Origin: Ditylenchus dipsaci | Lineage: Eukaryota > Nematoda > Chromadorea > Rhabditida > Anguinidae | Reading direction: 5' to 3' | Length of the DNA: 64,000 nucleotides | NCBI GenBank assembly: GCA_004194705.1 | Contig: SADC01000843.1 | Coordinates: 45,107 to 109,106, forward strand | In this document: piece after piece, positions 53,130-62,345 of the stretch | Numbering within the stretch: position 1 is the first letter of the stretch | Layout: the number at the start of each line of letters is the position of its first letter | Program-made: the position numbers and the translations under genes | The notes under the pieces: generated by a model | Database searches by the model: none | What the model saw: only the letters and a program-made list of their open reading frames with translations | What the model was told of the DNA's origin: nothing

Positions 53130-53520
53130 TGCCTTAAAAATGGGTAAAACGGAATTTTGCAGCAAATTGTCGTAATTTTGCAGCAAATTTTGTTTTGCCT
53201 TTTTCTAATAATTTTAAAAAAAAAATCAAGATGATAACACTGTTATGTAGCCCTGCGATTCTAGTTTCTAATGAGGTTTCATTTGTTGCAACATATTTAC
53301 AAAATATATCCCAAAGAAGCAAGAACATAAAGCAAGTCAGGAAATAATTTGGTTCATACTTTTGCCTTTTTGGGATATATTTTGCGAAGATGTTGCAACA
53401 ATTAATACCTCACTAGAAACTAGAATAACAGGGCCACATGTAGTGTTGTCAACTTGAAAAATAAATAAAAATATGAGAAAAAGGCAAAACAAAAATTTGC
53501 TGCAAAATTACGAGAATTTG
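53130..53520. repeat. Foldback of the TTTGCAGCAAATT family
   Basis: AAAACGGAATTTTGCAGCAA at the left and TTGCTGCAAAATTCCGTTTT at the right; CTAGTTTCTAATGAGG mirrored by CCTCACTAGAAACTAG. Related to 24380-25030 and to the shell at 10400-18360. From 53521 to 53934 only a short palindrome (AGTCTCTTCTCC/GGAGAGACT) is seen. Confidence 0.8.
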
Positions 53521-53934
53521 CTGCAAAATTCCGTTTTACCCCTTAAAAATTTAAAGCAATAAATTCAAAAAATCCGTGTTTTTGTCGCACCCTGTAGGCT
53601 TCTCTGTCCCGACATAAAAAGTTCAAAACCCTTAGAGAAAATAATTATTTTTACAAAAACGGTTCGAGGACGAATCGATACTGCTCTTTGTCGGAATTAC
53701 GCCATTAGAAAGTGGTGAGTGAAACTACTTAACGTAGAAAGAGGAAGAAGATCTTATTCTTGGAATGCACTTGTTTTACGTAAAGATCACACTTAGAGAG
53801 AAAAGAGTCTCTTCTCCAAACCTCTTCTCCAACCCCAAAACAAAATAATTTTCATTTAGCTTTGGAGGAGAGACTCTCTCCGAGAGAGTAAAAATGCAAT
53901 GAGAAAAGAGAACTGAAAATAATATTATCGGTTT

Positions 53935-54177
53935 CTAACGTAAAATATTGTCAACTTCAGGGTTATCGAAAGCCAGTTTAAAAAAGAACTCCAATAACCT
54001 AGTGGCATCCTTCTTTTGTATTAGCTTTGGAGAATGGATAATATGTAATTGGGATAATGGTGGGCGACCAGCTCTTCAAAGACTGGTTTTGATACTAATT
54101 GTTTTTCTACACTCCACTTGTAAGGTGTCACCTTTACCAGCGCTCAATTGCGAAATTATTTGTTGATTGCAAGCCAT
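53935..54177 (-). CDS. First exons of an unrecognised gene, one frameshift
   Basis: Minus strand: ATG at 54177, exon to 54138 (MACNQQIISQLSA), a 55-base intron (GTAAAGG...AAACCAG), then exon from 54082 reading VFEELVAHHYPNYILSILQ. Here the frame must move by one base to continue KLIQKKDATRLLEFFFKLAF then DNPEVDNILR, ending at 53935 with a stop or a donor (C|GTTAGAAACC, with TATTATTTTCAG following). About 63 residues, helical and protein-like, as in the start of an alpha-helical repeat or scaffold protein; I cannot name it. The region downstream to 53700 does not give an obvious continuation. Confidence 0.45.
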
Positions 54178-54302
54178 TTTCAACGACACGCTCCGTTTCA
54201 TATTATAAGACGCACCCATAATTTTAGGAGTTATGGCGATTTTCAAAAGTCAGTATTTTCGTTTTGTTTGAAAATATGGTAAACAAGCGACAAAATAGTT
54301 TT

Positions 54303-54545
54303 CCAAAAAAATTCTACCCTAATTCCTCTAATAACTAACCCGGGCGAGTTATGTTTTGTATCCCTAGAAATCGGAAATTTTGCGGTCAATCTCGAGATTT
54401 TTGGGTGAAAATCTAAAAAAGAAAATCGGTAAAGCTCGTGGGAGTTCAGAAAACGAAATGAACAGATTCCCAAAATATTGACTCTGAGCTGAGATATTGG
54501 TCCTCAAAGTTGAGGGGGGGGTGAGTTATTAAAGGAAATACGGTA
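54303..54545. repeat. ACCGTATTTCCTTTAATAA MITE copy 7
   Basis: Starts ACCCTAATTCCTCTAATAAC and ends GTTATTAAAGGAAATACGGT; the interior has CTCAAAGTTGAGGGGGG and TTTGTATCCCTAGAAATCGG shared inverted with other copies. Confidence 0.7.
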
Positions 54546-54594
54546 TTTGAAAATTAACCAAAAAAATCTAGATGACCACAAATTCGTAATATTT

Positions 54595-54990
54595 AAGGTG
54601 ATTTCACAATGAGTGTCAGACTCAGTGCGCGACTTGGCGTACTTTTGGCTGTATTTTTTTGATTGAGAAAAAAAAACTGCTAGTACCGTTTTGTAGCTAA
54701 ATTTCACGACTTCAAAATGAGCAATTCACAATCAACATCTGATTTCAAAATTTTGGGTAAAAATTCCCAGTCTGACACTCGGCCTGAGTGTCAGACTTAG
54801 TGTCAAATTCAGTGTCAGACTGAGCATTTTCATCCAAAATTTTGCAATCAGATGTTGATTTTGAACGGCTAATTTCGAAGGCCTGAATGATAGCTACATC
54901 GCGGTACCAACAGAATTTTTTTTCTCAATCAAGAAAAATAATTACAGCCAAAAGTACACCAAGTCGTGCACTGAGTCTGACACTCCTCGA
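54595..54990. repeat. Foldback with GTGTCAGACTCAGTG words
   Basis: GACTTGGCGTACTTTTGGCTG on the left mirrors CAGCCAAAAGTACACCAAGTC on the right; the turn is at about 54795 with repeated AGTGTCAGACT words. Confidence 0.75.
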
Positions 54991-55164
54991 CAAAGCCGCT
55001 TTAATTTGCCCACTAATCTCTGAAAAATGCCCGCTAACTTAACTCCACTCGAGAAACAAACATTTAAACTCAAAACAGTCCGGACTTTTTTAGAAAATGA
55101 ATCTGAATTTTGTTGTCTCGAGTGGAATTTATAATATAAGTGAGTTCTGAGACTAAAGAGTAGT

Positions 55165-55437
55165 GTTGGGGTGCGGACGGGTAAACGAGCGGTAAACCCG
55201 CAAACCCGCCCGCAAATTATTGAAAAACCCGCCCCGCAAACCCGTACGCATAAATCTGCGGGTAACCCGCGCATTTTCTTAATAAATTAGTATAAAAAAC
55301 CCGCAAACTCGCGGGTAACCCGCAAACCCCCGGTAACCCGCAAATTCCTGAAAACCGCCCCGCAAACCCGCTTCGAAAATTATTGGAAAACCGCCCGCAA
55401 ACCCGCCCGCACCCTGGTCCCCAACACTACTAAAGAG
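55165..55437. repeat. CCCGCAAA-word MITE
   Basis: AGTGTTGGGGTGCGGACGGG at the left and CCCGCACCCTGGTCCCCAAC at the right; between them tandem AACCCGCAAACCCGCCC words. Bases 54991-55164 have no supported feature. Confidence 0.75.
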
Positions 55438-55494
55438 CATTTTTATAGGCTCCCCTCATACTCCCGCGCAACACGAGTCGCGCAACAAAATTTC

Positions 55495-56206
55495 ATAGGG
55501 TTCTACAGGAACAATTTTTATTTTCGGTCGCAGACATCTTATACTCAAAATGACGGCTAGAATCTAGCAAATATTTTAATAATAATAAATTTCAATCTGA
55601 TATAAAAATGTTTTAGGAATAATCACAAGTATGTGGCAGATCGGCGTGTTGCGTCACTTTCTTGCGCAACACGCCGATTTGCCACATACTTGTGATTATT
55701 CCTAGAACATTTTTATATCAGATTGAAAATTTATTATTATTAAAATAGGCTCAAATTGAATTGCAGCGGTAAAACTGTGAATTTCAACGGTAAATTAATT
55801 TTTTTCAACGGTATTTTCAAATTTTCCATAAAACAATGAAATCCAACGGTAAATTGTGAAATTCAGCGGTAAATTTATCGTAATGTCAACTTTACAGTCC
55901 TTTGCCTCATAGAAATGAGCCCTTTGACCGACTTGAGATTGCATCTGAAATAGTGCTAAAGTTATTTCTGCCTGAACAATTCACAAACATTGATATACAA
56001 ATAAGGCAACGGACTGTAAAGTTGACATTACGATAAATTTACCGCTGAATTTCACAAATTTACCGTTGGATTTCATTGTTTTATGGCAAATTTGAAAATA
56101 CCGTTGAAAAAAATTAATTTACCGTTGAAATTCACAGTTTTACCGCTGCATTTCACTTACAGCCTATTAAAATATTTGCTAGATTCTAGCCGTCATTTTG
56201 AGTACA
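55495..56206. repeat. Palindromic element, split near its right end
   Basis: GACGGCTAGAATCTAGCAAA with TATGTGGCAGATCGGCGTG is mirrored with the turn at about 55665. The last part of the right arm (ATTTGCTAGATTCTAGCCGT) continues only at 56166, after an insertion. Confidence 0.8.
55757..56165. mobile_element. Mutator-like MITE with CAACGGTAAAT words and a 10-bp target duplication
   Basis: Ends GGCTCAAATTGAATTGCAGC and TTCACTTACAGCC; arms of GAATTTCAACGGTAAATT words. TATTAAAATA occurs on both sides (55747-55756 and 56166-56175). Confidence 0.8.
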
Positions 56207-56955
56207 GTCAAACCTCGATTTAGTGCACCCCCAAAAGTTCGATCCCGCCTATGGTCCGACACTTTTTTTAACCCAATTTTCAAAATATTTTATCGATTCT
56301 GTTATGACAGTCTGGTCGCAAATATCGTGAGGATTCCGATTTCGCCGATCATTTAAAAAGCGATGATGCAATAAATAATACTCCTTCAGAAACTAGAATC
56401 CCAGAACTACCAGATGAAGTTTTCATTTTTAGAAAAAGGTTGAAAAATTAAACAGAAAACCGAAAGTCCAAAATTTTTGCGCAAAGAAAAGAATTCGCAT
56501 CGAAAAAGATCCTTCTTGCACCAAAAAAATCAATATCTCTTTCAAAATTTTGCGGAAATTCAAATTCTTTGGTCAGAAAATGACTTGGATTGTTCAGAAT
56601 CACACCCTAGAGTGGCCAAAAGCCACTGAAAGTTAGTTTTTTAGGGGTTTACTGAAAGGGGTGGGAAATTTCTACGAAAATATTATTGCGCGCATAAGAA
56701 TCCCACTTTGATCGGCTCAATCGCTTAGAGTCTCACCCTGAACCATTCAGAACTACTTTAACCTACTCCCAACCAGTATTTAAGTACCCTGAATCACTGA
56801 ACCAGTTTAAGATGGTTTAGGGTGTTTCTGAATGGTTCAGGGTGGGATCTTACACTTTCCGCATCGCAGCTGCACGCAGCTGGACAAATCAAGCACACAC
56901 ATAACGTCAAGTCACAATTTTATCTGTATGGCAACTATTTTATTTTTCAAGCTGT
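56205..56955. repeat. Half pogo-like MITE and arm fragments, no gene
   Basis: CAGTCAAACCTCGATTTAGTG starts a half element; 56480-56820 has the inner-arm phrase GGCCAAAAGCCACTGAAAG known from other foldbacks, with TGAACCATTCAGAAC mirrored at about 56830. Confidence 0.5.
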
Positions 56956-56959
56956 GTGT

Positions 56960-57425
56960 AATCTGGATGTCACTTTCTATGTGCCTTCGTGCTCTGATCC
57001 AAGATAGTATGGCTAAGCCTGTGTAACATAACTGTCAGAGCACGTTAACTTCTACGCAAGAGGCTGCCTAGCGAGAGTTTAATGATCGGATGATATTGAC
57101 TTCACTTTTTTCAGGTATTATCGAGAGCAAAAAATCGTTAATACACACAGTGTGGATTGCGTCGACGTAGGTTTAGCGTGCTATTTATGAAAAATATGGG
57201 AATTACACATTTTTACATGTGTTCTGTCCATACTACTTGTTGTCACACGATTTACTTGAGCTGTTGAATTGCAATAATACCTGAAAAAAAGTGAAGTGAA
57301 TATCATCAGATCAGAAAACTCTCGCTAGGCAGCCTCTTGTGTAGAAGTTAACGTGCTCCGACAGTTATGTTACACAGGCCTAGCCATACTGTCCTGGACG
57401 GAGCACCAAAGCACATAAAGAGCTG
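56960..57425. repeat. Foldback with a terminal-exon centre
   Basis: GCTCTGATCCAAGATAGTATG, GTTAACTTCTACGCAAGAGG and CTTCACTTTTTTCAGGTATT on the left are mirrored on the right up to about 57425. Both arms carry the acceptor-like TTTTTTCAGGTATTA. Confidence 0.75.
57115..57190 (+). CDS. Terminal-exon-like stretch in a foldback centre
   Basis: Directly after CACTTTTTTCAG the plus strand reads YYREQKIVNTHSVDCVDVGL then ACYL and TGA. GTAGGT inside could be a donor (DCVDV|). Protein-like but short, and the acceptor is also part of the arm. Not recognised. Confidence 0.3.
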
Positions 57426-57844
57426 TAGTGTGTCGTTTTGATTAATTTTCGGCATGCGTGACATTCCGCCTCACCAGCTGATAACTTCTCGAATAACCCG
57501 ATGCTCCAGGTCACGCTCACCTTAACGAAAAAACTGTTCATCATAGTGAAAGCTCATAAACAGTGGTAAAAAAAGCAGAAAAAGGCAAACAAATTTTGCC
57601 TTTGCTTTTTTGCTGAGAATACGTAAAAAATTTGGTATGTAGCAGTTTAGAATAAGCTGACTGAAATCCCGGTCATTTTACCGGGATCCCGTACGGGGTC
57701 CGCTGGGTAGGTTCACAAAACGCCGGTCCCGGTCTCAATCTAGTTGCAAAATCTCGTCCCGGAATCTCGCTGGGTGGCGGTTTTCTATCTCTACTTTTTG
57801 ACGGTTTTTTCGTGGCATCCGGTTTTCGTGGCAGAAATAATGTT

Positions 57845-58895
57845 TTTCGTGGCATTTCAGGTTTTTAGCAAACCAAATCAGTTTATGCCTTCGAAAATCC
57901 CGAAATTTGAACGGGATCCCGACAGGATCACGAAATTTTTCAGCGAAAATCCCGATCGCGAAAAATTTTCTGCTAAAAATCCCGCCCCGAAATCCCGCCC
58001 GAAGGCTCTTTCCATCACTAATGATTAACTGCGTCCAAATTTGGACGCAGTTAACATAACGTATACGCACCAAATTTAAAGACTTGGTTTTGGGTGTTAT
58101 TTTTTCGCCGTACAGTGCCCTCGCCAGTGCGAATATGTTTCCAACTTCAGCTTTTAAGATGCTCGACGATACATTTCGCTTTTCGTTGGCAGGTTTCTCA
58201 GGAGCCTGCGGTGCAGCTTTCGTATACCCAGTTGATCTAGTCAAGACTCGAATGCAAAATCAACGTATATTGCCGCACTCCAAGGAAATAATGTACAAAA
58301 GCAGCTTCGATTGTTTCATGAAGGTGGTAAAATTAGAAGGCAAGTTCTTACCCGTCAGTTCTAATAAATCACTTTTTGTGTCAAATAATAAGTTTATGTA
58401 GGAATTTTCGGTCTCTATCGCGGTTTGCCTCCACAAATAATCGGAATCTCTCCTGAAAAAGCTATCAAACTGACGGTGAATGATGTCGTTAGAAGGCAAC
58501 TCACGTGTAAAATCCAACTGTACTTTTTTAATTATACTAAAAAAACGTTTAGTTGATGGCCGCATCTCAATTCCGTGTGAAATAATTTCTGGTGCATGTG
58601 GTGGAGCTTGTCAAGGTTGGTGATTTTCTAGACATTTTTGACATCACACTACTTTTTCTTGCTCAGTGATTGTAACAAATCCTCTGGAGATTGTGAAAAT
58701 CCGTTTGCAAGTCGTCGGAGAAGTTCTTGGAAGGCCAAAGGTCTGCAATTTTGTATTTTTGCTCCCACCTACGGCACTGCTTGTGTTTTAGGTTAGCGTG
58801 TTTTCTGTTATTAGAGAGCTAGGCTTTCTTGGTTTGTACAGGTAGCCGCTTTTAATATTTCACGACTTCTTTTTTTCATTACGAATTTTAGAGGA
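57845..58895. repeat. Left arm of a very long inverted duplication
   Basis: Matches the inverse of 62935-64000, including non-coding flank (GGGATCCCGACAGGATCACG) and mitochondrial-carrier exons. At about 58895 similarity stops and TACC-rich simple sequence starts. The centre holds another palindrome, AACTGCGTCCAAATTTGGAC, at about 58028-58053. Confidence 0.75.
58151..58841 (+). pseudogene. Aralar/citrin-type mitochondrial carrier, partial copy
   Basis: The Aralar/citrin family exchanges aspartate for glutamate across the inner mitochondrial membrane. Exons 58151-58339, 58402-58504, 58553-58615, 58667-58740 and 58792-58841. They read FRFSLAGFSGACGAAFVYPV then DLVKTRMQNQR (first carrier signature P-x-D-x-x-K), [87 protein letters not shown] (second signature), VSVFSVIRELGFLGLYR. 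The first intron is GC-AG. The junction at 58504/58553 is out of frame by one. The N-terminal EF-hand part and the third carrier repeat are missing; the sequence turns into TACC repeats after 58841. Confidence 0.75.
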
Positions 58896-59060
58896 TACCT
58901 ACTCTTCTTACTCATCCACCTACCCTTTTACCCTTCTACCCACCCATTCACCTACCGTTACCTACCCATCAACATAACTTATCTACCCACCTACCTTATG
59001 TACCAGTTACCTCTTCTCTAGCTACTCTTTACCCTATGTACCCTCTTACCTTACCTACCC
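58896..59060. repeat. TACC-rich simple sequence
   Basis: Runs of CTACCCACC and CCTACCTTA variants. No gene. Confidence 0.7.
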
Positions 59061-59132
59061 ACCAAGTGTAGCAATTAGATATGTTCTTTTGGTAGGTCGT
59101 GAGTGCCATCTTTTTGTTCCTAATTTGGTTAG

Positions 59133-59243
59133 AAATATGAAGAAGAAAAAAATTCATTTAGAAAGCGGAAGCGGAATTTGGAAATAAATCATTTATTGTC
59201 AAAGGATGCAAAAAGAAAAACGGGGATCGAAAATGCGAGGTAA
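59133..59243 (+). CDS. Terminal exon of an unrecognised basic protein
   Basis: Acceptor TTCCTAATTTGGTTAG, then KYEEEKNSFRKRKRNLEINH, LLSKDAKRKTGIENAR and TAA; RKRKR looks like a nuclear-localisation patch. AATAAA follows about 25 bases later (TTTCAATAAACG). The exon sits between the inverted carrier copies; no partner exon is seen. Confidence 0.45.
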   Translation, partial: KYEEEKNSFRKRKRNLEINHLLSKDAKRKTGIENAR

Positions 59244-59483
59244 AAATGATGACAATAAGTATTTCAATAAACGTTTCAGATACCATAAAGGCGTAATTTT
59301 AAAATCCTTCGCGAGTTGACCTTCGCGAGTTAAACCCTTCGCGAGTTGACCCTCATCCCCATCCATTTTCTGTAAATAACTTTATTGTGTGGAAAAATAG
59401 TAACAAATAAAATTCGCAAACATGTAACTCTGAAATTTGTGACCATAGTGAGAAGAAAATATCTGGTCCATTAAACTTCTACA

Positions 59484-59845
59484 GGGTGTCCTAAATATTT
59501 TGGAACTTTTCTTTTGGCCATAACTTTTTTCTAGTGCGATTTTTGAAATTATGTAAACGCAGATCCATTCAGAATTTCATAAGATTTTTTTGGTATATAA
59601 CTTGAAAAAGACGATTTTTGCTTGGTCCCCCTTGCGGTTTGGGTCCTTGTCTCTGGGTTGCCTCTGGATCGGTAAGGCCCAAACTACAGGGGGGACCAAG
59701 CAAAAATCGTGTTTTTCAAGTTATATACCAAAAAAATTCTTATAAAATTCTGAATCGATCTGCGTTTACAGAATTTTAAAATCGCACTAGAGAAAAAGTT
59801 ATGGCCAAAAGAAAAGTTCCAAAATATTTGGGACACCCTGTATAT
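59484..59845. repeat. MITE with ACAGGGTGTCCTAAATATTT ends
   Basis: Right end AAATATTTGGGACACCCTGT; inner arms share GTATATAACTTGAAAAA and TTTTCAAGTTATATAC. Mariner-type ends. Then 59945-60130 is a half copy of the splice-donor module (GTCTTAGATAAGTGAGTGCG). Confidence 0.75.
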
Positions 59846-60147
59846 CCAAGCATAATCTGACACATGGAGAAGTGAGAACATCTTGAAAAAGGTGGGAGGG
59901 GGGAGGGGGCGTAAAGTACAAAAGTGCACAAGAGTACTTATCGGAATCATGTCTTAGATAAGTGAGTGCGCGCATCTCTAACTCTCAAGGCCCTCTTCGA
60001 GGTGCACGGAGCTTGAGAAAAGTATAAGAAAGTATATGTACTCTCGCCGGATAAGCACTTTCAGCCGGGTTGATCCGGGGGTTGTCGACAGAGCCAGCAC
60101 TCTCTGATACGCACCCTTCGGGTCGCAGGGCGCTTATATATGTACGG

Positions 60148-60655
60148 ACGCCCATCAACTCGATACAACATTTGACTCGATACATCAACTCGATACACTA
60201 TCGACTCGATACATCAACTCGATACATCCCACTCCGAACGACCTGCGACTCGCTACAAATTGTGACTCGCTACTGCGACTCGCTACAAATTGTGACTCGC
60301 TACTGCAACTCGCTACAATTGCTACTCGCTACAGATTGAATTTTCTATTGTTATGTGGGTACAGATGTTGTACGAGACCAATTGTTGGCCGCTTCGCGGC
60401 AAGACCAGCACACTCCACATTGCAAGGGATAGGGGAACATGTAGTACATGTTTTTGGGTGAAATGGACAAAAAAGTTAAAGTGTAGCGAGTCGCAAAAAG
60501 TGTAGCGAGTCACAATTGTAGCGAGTCGAAGTTTTAAACCCCCCCCCCTCCATAATGACTATGACGAAATTTTACAAAACAGTGTATCGGTTGATGTTAT
60601 CGAGTCGATAGTGTATCGAGTTGATGTATCGAGTCAAATTTTGTATCGAGTTGAT
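60148..60655. repeat. Foldback with two arm words, CAACTCGATACA and GACTCGCTACA
   Basis: Outer words ATCAACTCGATACA and inner words TGCGACTCGCTACAAATTG on the left; inverted GTAGCGAGTCGCA then GTATCGAGTTGATG on the right. Central hairpin GGCCGC/GCGGC at about 60389. Confidence 0.8.
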
Positions 60656-60864
60656 GATATACCTATATATACCGAGTAAGCGCCGAATTTTTATGTTTTT
60701 TTTATAGATTTTTGACGGTTTTTCTGACAATTTTTAATAGTGATGGAAATATCGAAATTTCGGACTACCGGGACGGACTTTTAAGAAAAAAATTTCGAGA
60801 CCGGAACCGGGACTTTTCAAAAATTTTGCCGGGACCAGAAAAGTTTCGTTCGGGACTTTTAATG

Positions 60865-61033
60865 CAGTCAACTCTCGATAATCCGTCACTCGCTAATCCG
60901 TCACTTCCGATAATCCGTCACCTTCGTGACACTTTGTTTGGTTCTGCCTTAAATAATTAGCTAATCCGTCACTCTTGATTATCCGTCACCCACGGCCGGT
61001 CCCAAGCGGTGACGGATTATCGAGAGTTGACTG
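60865..61033. mobile_element. pogo/Tigger-like MITE, GATAATCCGTCAC subfamily
   Basis: CAGTCAACTCTCGATAATCC at the left, GGATTATCGAGAGTTGACTG at the right; words GCTAATCCGTCACT inside. Confidence 0.8.
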
Positions 61034-61341
61034 TAAAAGCATTGTAACAATGACATTGTTTCAAAGAAACTTCATTTCACAATATTACATCACAAGAGCT
61101 AGTAGTTGAAATTAACGACGCGTAGATTCTTGTTCAAAAAAAAATTATTGTCCGCATGCTCTCGAGAAGATTTTGAACGCCTGTAGTCGTATACATCACC
61201 CGCGCCACGAGAATAGCTGTTCACTTGGTACGCTTGTAGCTGGAGCTGATAAGTAGCGACGAGCTATTTTCGCTAGCACAGGAAATGAACCTTCGTTTGC
61301 TTTTAATAAAGTTGAGTTGATTGAACCTACCTTTTTGAAAG

Positions 61342-61462
61342 ACTAGAGACGAAGAAGACGAAAGACAAGAGAAAAATTGCACGAAAGCAAAAGATTGATA
61401 AGAAGAATAATGATAAATTGGCGAAAAAGCTAAAATGTGTAAATTTCTTGACAATGAAATAA
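61342..61462 (+). CDS. Terminal exon of an unrecognised lysine-rich protein, in a foldback
   Basis: After TACCTTTTTGAAAG the frame reads [20 protein letters not shown] then [19 protein letters not shown] and TAA, with AATAAATAAAG at the stop. Forty codons, very basic, coiled-coil-like. The right arm of the surrounding foldback starts immediately after. Low-complexity lysine codons make chance somewhat more likely than elsewhere. Confidence 0.4.
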
Positions 61463-61605
61463 TAAATAAAGTCCCGAATTTTTTCGATTTTCGGGACCGG
61501 GACTTTTACTCTGAAAGTTTCGGGACCACGGGACGACTTTGGCAAAAATTTCTTCGGCGGACGGGACTTTTCGGGACCGTCCCGTCCCGCTTCATCACTA
61601 ATTTT

Positions 61606-62345
61606 TAAGTACCGAACAAAATTTATTCTGCAGTTAAGTAATGATGATTTCAGTAAAAATTCATTCAAGGCTATAGTTTATTGTTAAATTTGAAGTTAGC
61701 TGCGGAGTTTGAACTCAGCCATCAGTCGGCTGAGACGCGCGGCTGAGATAAATTTGTACCAAACTGCGGCTGGAGAAAATTTTCAGAACTCAGCGGCTGA
61801 CGGCTGAGGTAATCGCCAAGTATGCCACCCTGATGTAAACTCACCTATAAATAATATTTTTCGTTTGGTTCTTTTGGTTTCTTTCTGAACCAATTTGGTT
61901 TCTAGGGCGTGATCTTTACTCTAAGGCGTGTAATTTTCAAACAGCCCTTTATCTCTGATAATGGATTTCGCTTTATTTAATCGAAACTTCTGCGATAAAC
62001 AAGAACTCGCAATATCGCGGTGCATTTTTTCGTGCCAGACTAAGCAATTTTGGAATGGTTTAAAAAAAATTGGGTGTTTTGTAGATGGGCATGCGTAGTA
62101 GGTTCCCATCTATCCACGTTTTTGCAAAATATTCTGACTTTCACATTTTTATTAAAGGTCATTAGATAAACACGCTAATACAACTGAAAAATTGAAAAAA
62201 AATAAAAATTCAATCCCTCGGAAAAAGAGTATCAAAAGTGCATGGATCATGAAAAGGGTTCTTTCACTTTAAATGACCGCACTCTGAGAACAGGAATTTG
62301 CACATAAATCTTTCGAAAAGAGTACTCCACATCGACCCATCTTTT
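61606..62345. other. Half MITE, otherwise no gene seen
   Basis: CAGTCGGCTGAGACGCGCGGC and GCGGCTGACGGCTGAGG words at 61710-61830 form a half inverted pair. The rest up to the carrier 3' end is A+T-rich; I see no exon or signal there. Confidence 0.35.

Larger units (their letters stand above)
60740..61605. repeat. Foldback with CGGGACTTTT words, with a terminal exon inside
   Basis: TTTCGGACTACCGGGACGGAC at the left and GGGACCGTCCCGTCCCGC at the right; words GACCGGAACCGGGACTTTT throughout. A pogo-like MITE (60865-61033) is inserted in the left arm, and a coding-like exon lies before the right arm. Confidence 0.75.

Noticed and set aside
54942..55274. 110-codon cysteine- and arginine-rich frame on the minus strand
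   Set aside because: Half lies in CCCGCAAA word repeats and half in non-coding flank; no splice or start signals.
60385..60400. Hairpin GGCCGC/GCGGC considered as a Helitron right end
   Set aside because: No CTRR follows and it is the turn of a foldback.
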